Both the position numbers and the translations under genes were made by a program. 5,170 bases of DNA from Myxococcota bacterium (lineage in GTDB: Bacteria > Myxococcota_A > Polyangia > HGW-17 > JAJRWW01), in NCBI GenBank assembly GCA_024276595.1, contig JAJRWW010000049.1, positions 1 through 5,170 of the forward strand. Direction: 5' to 3'. Each line of letters opens with the position of its first letter. The first letter of the stretch is position 1. The notes under the pieces are model-generated. The model did no database searches. It was not told the origin of the DNA and worked only from the letters and a program-made list of their open reading frames with translations. Of this stretch, positions 1 through 5,170 are shown in pieces.

Positions 1-122
1 AGGCCCTGCACGGCCCCATGGCCATCGAGGACACCGGCCTCGACGCCCTGCGCGCGCGCTGCCCACGCTTTCACCGCTGGCTCGAGACCCTGGAAGGCCT
101 CGCAGAGGAGCAGCCTGCATGA
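1..122 (+). CDS. C-terminal end of an unrecognised protein upstream of hsdM (5' partial)
   Basis: An open frame enters from the left edge (first full codon at position 3) and ends at the TGA at 120-122. It gives 39 residues, ending in a mainly helical, charged tail with a WLETLEGLAEEQPA-like end. Third codon positions are almost all G or C, as expected for a real coding frame in such a genome. Its stop overlaps the hsdM start as ATGA, a typical operon junction that implies co-transcription and translational coupling. Position alone suggests a restriction-modification component or accessory gene, since hsdR and small accessory genes often sit next to hsdM. I see no motif that identifies the family, so no function is assigned. 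There is no signal peptide or membrane segment in the visible part. Confidence 0.7.
   Translation, partial: ALHGPMAIEDTGLDALRARCPRFHRWLETLEGLAEEQPA
105..110 (+). promoter_or_regulatory. Ribosome binding site of hsdM
   Basis: The purine-rich GAGGAG lies 8 bases before the ATG at 119-121, a near-ideal Shine-Dalgarno placement. It sits inside the last codons of the upstream gene. It supports the start at 119 and, with the ATGA overlap, argues that hsdM is read as a downstream gene of an operon. Confidence 0.65.
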
Positions 123-571
123 CCCACGACACCGACCGCCTGGTCAAGAAGCTCTGGTCCTACTGCGACGTCCTGCGCGACGACGGGCTCTCCTACCAGG
201 ACTACCTGGAGCAGCTCACCTTCCTCCTCTTCCTCAAGATGGCCGACGAGCGCGTGGCCATGATGGGCGGAGAGCACCCGGTGCCCGAGCGCTACCGCTG
301 GAGAGATCTGTCCAAGCCGGACATGGAGGGCGCCCGTCTGGACGAGCACTACCGCAACACCCTGCGGCACCTCGGCCAACAGAAGGGCATGCTGGGCCTC
401 ATCTTCGTGAAGGGCTGTGCTGGCGGGTGTCATTGCTCTCCCTTCGTGCCAAGAGCCTTGGCTGCTGGATGGTTGCACCTGTGCCCCGCAGGCAGCGAGG
501 CTCGCACCACCACGCCGTTGTCCCAGGTGACGGGAACTCGCTCCCAGAGCCGCCGCAGGACCTCGCAGTAG
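119..571 (+). pseudogene. hsdM: Truncated type I restriction-modification methyltransferase subunit M (N-terminal fragment)
   Basis: HsdM is the SAM-dependent adenine-N6 methyltransferase subunit of type I restriction-modification complexes; with HsdS it recognises and methylates DNA. Residues 1-98 match the helical N-terminal domain of the family (HsdM_N): LVKKLW near residue 8, then YQDYLEQLTFLLFLKMADE (residues 26-44), then QQKGMLGLIF (residues 87-96). In intact proteins that last motif is followed by an AQNKIQDP-like stretch. Here the likeness stops after the Lys codon at 410-412. The remaining 52 codons, to the TAG at 569-571, are Cys/Pro/Arg-rich and run antisense through the 3' end of the minus-strand STAND gene. 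Intact HsdM is usually about 480-550 residues; the SAM-binding and NPPY/F catalytic motifs are absent, so no methyltransferase activity is expected. The start is supported by GAGGAG 8 bases upstream and the ATGA overlap with the preceding gene. A short product may still be made. The missing part could lie beyond the window if an insertion split the gene. hsdM identity is secure; the cause of truncation is inferred. Confidence 0.87.
413..429. other. Junction between broken hsdM and the convergent STAND gene
   Basis: HsdM family likeness ends at the codon at 410-412, and the stop codon of the minus-strand gene occupies 430-432, leaving only 17 bases between them. The minus-strand gene appears complete at its 3' end, so foreign or rearranged DNA seems to abut hsdM here. 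I see no insertion-sequence terminal repeats, tRNA gene or convincing att core at this end. The exact breakpoint is uncertain by several bases because it is placed by remembered protein similarity. An assembly join cannot be excluded from sequence alone. Confidence 0.55.
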
Positions 572-3500
572 GGCTCATAGTAGAGCCCCAGGTCAAGGGT
601 CATGTGGTCCCCGAGCTCGGTTGCCACGAAGAGCTTCCGCCCCGCAAGGAGCAGGTGAGTGACCGGGCCGTGGAGATGCTCCAGGCGCATGAGCCGCCCC
701 CCAGGGAGGTTCCAGAGCCCCACCGCGCCACTGGCGAAGCCAACCACGAGAGAGCCCGCGGGGCCCTCCTGGGCACTTGTGACCTTTCCGGATGGAGCCT
801 GCTCCAGCCGCACCGAGCGAGCTGTTGACGCGGACTTCCCCGACGCGCTCCCCTCCCGGTCCAGGATCTCGGCGCTTCCGTCCGAATAGAGGAGGGCGTG
901 GCCCGACCTGATCCGCGCAACCGCGCAGGCTCCGGGCGAGATCTTCCGCCGGCCCGACAGCCGGCCGTGACCATCGAGCAGCAGCAGGCTCCTGGCGGTC
1001 ACCAGGAGCAGCTCATCCTTGGCCCAGCTCATGCTCTTGACCCCCTCGCCAAGGACCCGAACACCCCCCCCCGAGTCCACCAGGCGCGCCTGCTCCCCCA
1101 TGAGCACCACGCAGCCCCCGGGCAGCGCCAGCAGGCTGGTCGCCCCTGCCGCTGGAACCTGGAAGACGCGCCCAAGTGGGGTGAGCTCCCAGCGCTCCAG
1201 CTTGGAGCCCTGTGTGACCAGGCAGCCGAAACGACCATCGGGGCTCTCCGCCGCGAGCCTGGCATGGTCTCGCACCTGGCGCATCCAGCGAGTCTCCTTC
1301 CCCGCGGCAGCGGAGCTAGACCCAGGCCACGACCAGCCGCTTTGGGTGAGCAACCTGACCGGGTGGGAGAGGAGGGCCGGCGCCCGCCATAGCGCCCTCC
1401 CCGACGGCACCCCCCACAGGCGCAAGGACCCGTCATCGCTCACTGTGGCGAGCAGCTTCCCCTGCGGTCCGAAGGATGCGCCGTTGACCTCTCGCTCGTG
1501 CCCCCCGAGCCACACCCGACGATCGGAACGGATGCCCCAAAGCAGGGTCCTCCCCGTCCGCAGGGGCACCGCCAACCAGCGCCCGTCCGGGGAGAGAGCC
1601 AGGCGGTCAACCCGCGCCGGCAGCTTCAACAGGCGCGCCTTTCCAGTTGCCAGCGTCCAGATACGAACCGTCCGGTCCCAGCTCCCAGTAAATAGCTTTC
1701 GCCCATCCGGGCCAAAGGCCATGCCCCACACGTTGCCGCTGTGGCCCACCAGCGTGTGGCGCAAGCGCCAGGTGCTGGTGTCCCAGACCCGCACCTCTCC
1801 GGAGAACTCGCCCGAGGCGAGCAGGGCGCCGTCCCTGGAGAAGGCCAGGCCCCACACGGCCGTGCCATGGCCATCGAGGGTGCGAACGACCCTGCCGGTG
1901 GCCACATCCAGCAAGAGCACGTCCTGCTCGTTGGCCGTGAGCGCCAGACGCCTCCCGTCCGGCTCGAACAACAGCAGGTGGCCGCTGGTGGACGAGATGT
2001 CGAACCTCTTGAGCAGGGCGCCCGTGCGCACGTCCCACAGGCGCACCGTGCGGTCCTTGGACACCGATGCCACCTTCCTGCCATCTGGCGAGAAGGCCAC
2101 GCCGGTGACGTCTGCCCGGTGACCGCGCAGCACGAGCCTCACCCGGCCGGTGACCACATCCCACAGGCGCACCGTGTCGTCGTAGGAGCCGGTGGCGATG
2201 AGCTCACCCGTTGGGGAGAAATCCACGGCCACGGCGGCGGCGCTGTGCCCCCCCGAGGCGGACGCCACCATCCCCACCGACACGCTCCACAGGCGAACGG
2301 TCTTGTCCGTGCCCGCCGAGACCAGCCACCGGTCATTCGGAGAGAAGTCCACGCTCCAGATGGACGCCCGGTGACCACGCAAGGCTCCCCGAAGATGACC
2401 GGTGCCTACGTCCCACAGGCGAACGGTCCCGTCCACCGCCCCGGAGGCCAGCAGACGACCATCGTGGGAGAAGGACACAGCGTTGATCCTCCCGGAATGT
2501 CCAAATAGCCGGCGCAGGAGCTTGCCAGTGGCCACGCCGCGAATGGCGATCACACCGTCCTTGCGAGCCAATGCCACCATCCTGCCGTCCGGGCTCAAGG
2601 CCACATCCGACACCCACACCCCTCGCTCGTCCAGCACCCGCACTGTCCTCCCGGTGGCCACATCCCACAGCCGAACGGTACCGTCGTGGCTGGCCGAGGC
2701 CAGGAGCCGACCGTGGCTGCCAAAGGCCAGGCGTGTGACCACCCCCTGGTGACCACTCATGGCGCGCAGCAGGCGGCCCGTGTGGGCGTCGAATACCCGC
2801 ACCACTCGATCCTTGCCTCCGCTGGCCAGGTACCTCCCATCCGGGCTGTAGCTCACACCCCAGATGGACCCAGCGTGGGCCTTGAAGCTACGAATGAGCC
2901 GGGCGTGGAGCGGGTCCCACAGCCAGATCCGCCCCCCGGCGGTGACCGCGGCCAGGCGCTCTCCATGGGGAGCAAAGGCCAGCCCGTACACGCGGCTGGA
3001 CTGGCCTCGCAGCACCCTGACTGCTCCGGTGGTGGAGTCCACCAGGTAGACCGAGCGATCCGCCGACGCCACGGCAAGGTAGCTCCCATCCGGCGCGAAT
3101 AGGGCCTGGTTCAGATAGGAGCCGATCTCCACCTTCCACTGGAGAGGCTCTCTGCCGAGACGGTCCCAGAGGGCTCTGGCCAGGGGGTGATCCATGCGCT
3201 CCAGGGAGCTGCGCAGCTTTGCCCGAGCCTCCAGGAGATCCTGCCGGAGCCAGGAGGCCCTGGCGCTCTCCCGCTCCGACTCCGCACGCTTCTGCTCCGC
3301 CCTGCGGTGGGCCCGCTGGGCCTGGTCCCGCTGACGACGCACCTCGCCGCTCTGGCGATAGATCACCAAAGAGACCACAACCGACACCGCGGCGACGAGG
3401 GCCAGGGCAAGCATCCCACCCACCTTGAGGGCCCGGTTCCTCCGTCTGACTCGGGTGGCCTCCAGCTCGCTGGCCCGCAGGAAGGCGCGCACCCGCGACG

Positions 3501-5170
3501 GGACCTCCGCGTCGCCCCGTGCCAGGGCCTGACGGGACTCCTCCAGGGCGGCGCCATCCCACACCTCCTCGGTCCTGCGCCCACGCTTCTCCCAGAGCTC
3601 TGCGGCCTGCTGGAGCTGCTCCAGGAAAGCCCGGTCATCCCGGCTGGCCTCCAGCCACCGGGCCAGCCGGGCCCAGGAGCAGATGAGCGACTCGTGCACC
3701 AGCTCCAGCTCCGCGACTCCACCGTCGGGGCCCTTGGAGCGGCGCACCGAAAGCAGCCGCTCCGCCACCAGGCGGTCCACCACCTCCCTGGCCGCCTCTC
3801 CCAGCCCCTCCAGCAGCTCGGACAGGAGGAGGACCTTCCGGGTGGACTCGGCGGTGACAAGGCGCAGCAGCAGCTTTCGCGCCATCTTCAACTGATCAGG
3901 GGGAAGCCCATCCAGTACGCCGTCCGCGTGTCGGGCCAGGGCGCCCTCCACGCCGCCGATGGTCTCGTAGGCCTGGCGTGTGATGGTCTGTCTTGCGCGG
4001 TCTCGCTGGGACCACAGGGCGTGGCAGGTGAACTGCAGCAGGGGCAGGCAGGCGGGCTCTCCGCGCACGGCGTGCAGCATCTCCTGCACCAGCGAAGGCT
4101 CCTCGTAGCGGTAGCCCACCGCCTCCAGGGGTCGGGTCAGGATCTCCACGAGCCGCTCTGGTTCCGGGCTGCGAACCACCGCCACGCGGCTCAGCGCATC
4201 CCTGGCGGCGGTGCTGTCAGCGAGCCGCCCGAGGAAGTCGTCGCGGAGTGAGACGATGACACGAACTGGCTCCAACGGATCGTCTGCCGCAGTGCTCAGC
4301 GCCTCCATGAAGCGGTGCCGGACACGCTCCTGTCTGACGAGGGTGTACAGCTCCTCTAGCTGGTCCACGTACAGCAGCACCCGTGAGCCGGTCCTCTCCG
4401 CGAGCCGGTGAAGCTGAAGATTGAGCGTGTGGGGTGCGTCCAGCAGGGAATCGGCGAGCCGTCGAGCCTCCCCTCCGAGGCGAGCAGTTGCTATCTCCAT
4501 CGACGGCTCGGGCACGACAGGGATGCGATCTCCGCTGGAGCGGGGGCTGGGAAAGGCCTGCTCCGACCGCTGGGCGCCCCCGGCGATGAGCCTGGCAGCC
4601 AGCACCGAGAAGGGCTCACCGCCCGGTCTGAAGGCAACCACGACCAGCCGCCCCTGATCTCGAAGGCGTGGCACAACTCCGGCCTTCACCAGGGAGCTCT
4701 TTCCAGCTCCTGAGGGCCCCACCACGGCCAGCACCGGCTCGGAGCGGAGGCGCTCCACGAGCGCGTCCAGCTCCGAGTCCCTGCCGAAGAACAGGTCCGC
4801 GTGCCGCTCGCCAAAGGGGAGCAGCCCGCGAAAGGGGCTCTCCGCCTCCCGAGGGGCGCCTCGGTCACCACGAACCAGCTCCTCCAGCGCTGCCACGACC
4901 ACGCCGGTTGAGGGCCGATCCGCTGCCTTCTTCTCGAGACAGCCGGCCACGAGGTCCGCCACTCTGCCAGGGATCTCGCGGAGCTGCTCGATGTCCGGAG
5001 CCGGCTCGTCGTCGCAGATCCTGAGGCATAGCATGAGGGGGTTCTCTTCGAGGAAGGGGCGCCTCCCCGCGAGCATCTCGAACAGGATCACTCCCAGGGC
5101 CCACACGTCCGTGGCCGGGGCACACTGGTGCTGGCGCCACTGCTCCGGTGCCATGTAGGCGGGGGTCCCC
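430..5170 (-). CDS. Ser/Thr protein kinase - STAND NTPase - WD40 repeat fusion protein (5' partial)
   Basis: The frame ends at the TGA (complement of 430-432) and is still open at the right edge. The ATG at 5152-5154 is internal, since the codons before it read GTPAY and complete the kinase motif GTPAYMAPEQ. Residues are counted from that Met. Residues 1-93: Ser/Thr kinase C-lobe with the APE motif, DVWALG (D16, W18, G21) and the late Arg (R80). Residues 106-545: nSTAND1-like NTPase with Walker A GPSGAGKSS (146-154), Walker B VLLYVDQLEEL (D264, E267, E268), a sensor-like Arg in SLRDDF (R304), PACLPLLQF (367-375) and the VHESLICSW helix (486-494). A longer, hydrophilic loop lies at about 192-228. 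Residues 577-599: hydrophobic helix, probably membrane-spanning, flanked by Arg. Residues 603-652: charged coiled coil. Residues 680-1250: fourteen WD40 blades. Residues 1296-1520: a degenerate propeller. Residues 1521-1560: a Cys/Trp-containing cap. STAND proteins are NTP-driven signalling switches; here the propellers probably sense a partner and the kinase phosphorylates targets. That role is inferred. The kinase N-lobe and catalytic loop are not visible, so kinase activity cannot be judged. The whole protein probably exceeds 1700 residues. Confidence 0.93.
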   Translation of the reverse strand, partial: GTPAYMAPEQWRQHQCAPATDVWALGVILFEMLAGRRPFLEENPLMLCLRICDDEPAPDIEQLREIPGRVADLVAGCLEKKAADRPSTGVVVAALEELVRGDRGAPREAESPFRGLLPFGERHADLFFGRDSELDALVERLRSEPVLAVVGPSGAGKSSLVKAGVVPRLRDQGRLVVVAFRPGGEPFSVLAARLIAGGAQRSEQAFPSPRSSGDRIPVVPEPSMEIATARLGGEARRLADSLLDAPHTLNLQLHRLAERTGSRVLLYVDQLEELYTLVRQERVRHRFMEALSTAADDPLEPVRVIVSLRDDFLGRLADSTAARDALSRVAVVRSPEPERLVEILTRPLEAVGYRYEEPSLVQEMLHAVRGEPACLPLLQFTCHALWSQRDRARQTITRQAYETIGGVEGALARHADGVLDGLPPDQLKMARKLLLRLVTAESTRKVLLLSELLEGLGEAAREVVDRLVAERLLSVRRSKGPDGGVAELELVHESLICSWARLARWLEASRDDRAFLEQLQQAAELWEKRGRRTEEVWDGAALEESRQALARGDAEVPSRVRAFLRASELEATRVRRRNRALKVGGMLALALVAAVSVVVSLVIYRQSGEVRRQRDQAQRAHRRAEQKRAESERESARASWLRQDLLEARAKLRSSLERMDHPLARALWDRLGREPLQWKVEIGSYLNQALFAPDGSYLAVASADRSVYLVDSTTGAVRVLRGQSSRVYGLAFAPHGERLAAVTAGGRIWLWDPLHARLIRSFKAHAGSIWGVSYSPDGRYLASGGKDRVVRVFDAHTGRLLRAMSGHQGVVTRLAFGSHGRLLASASHDGTVRLWDVATGRTVRVLDERGVWVSDVALSPDGRMVALARKDGVIAIRGVATGKLLRRLFGHSGRINAVSFSHDGRLLASGAVDGTVRLWDVGTGHLRGALRGHRASIWSVDFSPNDRWLVSAGTDKTVRLWSVSVGMVASASGGHSAAAVAVDFSPTGELIATGSYDDTVRLWDVVTGRVRLVLRGHRADVTGVAFSPDGRKVASVSKDRTVRLWDVRTGALLKRFDISSTSGHLLLFEPDGRRLALTANEQDVLLLDVATGRVVRTLDGHGTAVWGLAFSRDGALLASGEFSGEVRVWDTSTWRLRHTLVGHSGNVWGMAFGPDGRKLFTGSWDRTVRIWTLATGKARLLKLPARVDRLALSPDGRWLAVPLRTGRTLLWGIRSDRRVWLGGHEREVNGASFGPQGKLLATVSDDGSLRLWGVPSGRALWRAPALLSHPVRLLTQSGWSWPGSSSAAAGKETRWMRQVRDHARLAAESPDGRFGCLVTQGSKLERWELTPLGRVFQVPAAGATSLLALPGGCVVLMGEQARLVDSGGGVRVLGEGVKSMSWAKDELLLVTARSLLLLDGHGRLSGRRKISPGACAVARIRSGHALLYSDGSAEILDREGSASGKSASTARSVRLEQAPSGKVTSAQEGPAGSLVVGFASGAVGLWNLPGGRLMRLEHLHGPVTHLLLAGRKLFVATELGDHMTLDLGLYYEPYCEVLRRLWERVPVTWDNGVVVRASLPAGHRCNHPAAKALGTKGEQ
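595..1269 (-). other. Degenerate third beta-propeller region, within the fusion gene
   Basis: Residues 1296-1520 lack GH and WD signatures but keep about six units of roughly 30-45 residues with propeller-like strand patterns: SPDGRFGCLVTQGSKLERWE, SLLALPGGCVVLMGEQARLV, MSWAKDELLLVTARSLLLLD, IRSGHALLYSDGSAEILD, AGSLVVGFASGAVGLWNLPG and LLLAGRKLFVATELGDHMTL. Strand-turn-strand units ending in hydrophobic-x-D/W suggest a PQQ/WD-like propeller that has drifted. This is my reading of a pattern, not a recognised domain. Confidence 0.5.
1405..3117 (-). repeat. Fourteen WD40 repeats (two seven-bladed propellers)
   Basis: Fourteen blades of mostly 42 codons run from residue 680 to 1250, each with a form of GH-x-FSPDG-x-LAS-x-D-x-TVRLWD-x-TG. 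Blades 4, 6, 8 and 9 are closest to consensus; blades 1, 5, 10 and 13 are worn, with YLVD, IRG, LLLD or LLWG in place of RLWD. At the DNA level the CCCACAG/TCCACAG box coding for the RLWD end recurs at exact 126-base steps, with its final G at 2040, 2166, 2292, 2418 and, after a worn blade, 2670. Neighbouring blades differ a good deal (20 of 42 residues identical between blades 8 and 9), so this is an old array and not a recently expanded one. Such propellers serve as protein-binding or ligand-sensing surfaces in STAND proteins. Confidence 0.9.
3358..3426 (-). other. Predicted transmembrane helix between NTPase and propellers
   Basis: Residues 577-599 (KVGGMLALALVAAVSVVVSLVIY) form one uninterrupted hydrophobic stretch of membrane-spanning length. 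Arg-rich sequence precedes it (R568-R574) and a charged coiled coil follows. A single crossing would put kinase and NTPase on one side of the inner membrane and the WD40 propellers on the other. Positive charge on both flanks makes the orientation uncertain. Confidence 0.75.
3520..4839 (-). other. nSTAND1-type P-loop NTPase module, within the fusion gene
   Basis: The module opens with SPFRGLLPFGERHADLFFGR, the typical lead-in of bacterial novel-STAND-1 ATPases. Walker A (GPSGAGKSS) is at 4693-4719. Walker B DQLEE has the DQxEE form seen in this subfamily. A helical region follows, with PACLPLLQF and then VHESLICSWARLARWLE, which is usual before C-terminal repeats. All key nucleotide-binding residues are present, so the switch should be functional. 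Confidence 0.9.
4876..5170 (-). other. Protein kinase C-lobe, within the fusion gene
   Basis: The segment encodes GTPAYMAPEQ (P+1 loop and APE motif, subdomain VIII), TDVWALGVILFEMLAGRRPF (subdomain IX) and CLEKKAADRPS (subdomain XI Arg). This order and spacing are those of Hanks-type bacterial Ser/Thr kinases. The Thr of GTPAY is the usual P+1-loop Thr of these kinases. The Lys of subdomain II, the HRD catalytic loop and the DFG motif lie beyond the right edge. Confidence 0.92.

Noticed and set aside
403..448. Seven-base direct repeat CTTCGTG at 403-409 and 442-448 straddling the junction, and a GAAGGG/CCCTTC inverted pair at 409-414 and 440-445
   Set aside because: Both are too short and too likely by chance in this sequence to be called a target-site duplication, att core or hairpin terminator. 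The loop is 25 bases, and the second direct-repeat copy lies inside the STAND coding region.
380..470. Rho-independent terminator for either convergent gene
   Set aside because: There is no stable GC stem followed by a T run on either strand. The small AGCC-TT-GGCT at 454-463 has only four-base arms and no T tract.
1019..2122. Long + strand open frame (367 codons) opposite the WD40 region
   Set aside because: Its Pro/Ser/Arg-rich product has no domain signal and repeats with the WD40 periodicity of the other strand. It is an antisense shadow of high-GC coding sequence.
2034..2670. Regularly spaced repeats resembling a CRISPR array
   Set aside because: The repeated box is short and imperfect, lies in frame and encodes WD40 strand ends. 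The 126-base step equals one 42-residue blade.
3187..4251. Long + strand open frame (354 codons) opposite the NTPase module
   Set aside because: The Gln/Leu/Pro-rich translation resembles no family and lies wholly inside the well-supported NTPase coding region on the other strand.
5152..5154. ATG as the start of the large minus-strand gene
   Set aside because: The codons before it read GTPAY, completing the kinase GTPAYMAPEQ motif, and no stop intervenes before the edge. The true start is outside the window.

Overview
The window is GC-rich DNA with strongly G/C-biased third codon positions. It carries a giant fusion of a eukaryotic-like Ser/Thr protein kinase, a STAND NTPase and WD40 propellers, beside a type I restriction-modification gene. 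This combination fits a large-genome, developmentally complex bacterium. A myxobacterium (Myxococcota) is the best guess, inferred from protein architecture and codon bias and not from any marker gene.

Layout: (1) Positions 1-122 (+) hold the last 39 codons of an unrecognised gene. Its TGA overlaps the next ATG (ATGA), so the two were probably co-transcribed and translationally coupled. (2) From 119 (+) begins hsdM, the type I methyltransferase subunit. It matches the family for about 98 codons and then stops resembling HsdM at about position 412, before any catalytic motif. The frame runs on to a stop at 569-571 in unrelated sequence. (3) From 430 to the right edge and beyond (-) lies one enormous reading frame, 1574 codons from its first in-window ATG plus five complete codons before it. 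In order it encodes a kinase C-lobe (GTPAYMAPEQ at the edge), a nSTAND1-type P-loop NTPase, a membrane-spanning helix, a charged coiled coil, fourteen WD40 blades (two seven-bladed propellers), a third degenerate propeller and a short C-terminal cap. Its kinase N-lobe, catalytic loop, start codon and promoter are off the right edge. There is almost no intergenic DNA.

Interpretation: the kinase-STAND-WD40 protein looks like a one-polypeptide signal-transducing switch: propellers as sensor or scaffold, STAND NTPase as switch, kinase as output. STAND proteins of this kind are linked to biological conflict and phage defence, and type I RM is also defensive, so the locus may be a defence island. 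The most notable structural point is the junction at about 412-430. A complete 3' end of the STAND gene lies convergently against a broken hsdM, as expected if an island or rearrangement end landed inside hsdM. Only one end is visible, so the mechanism cannot be determined here.
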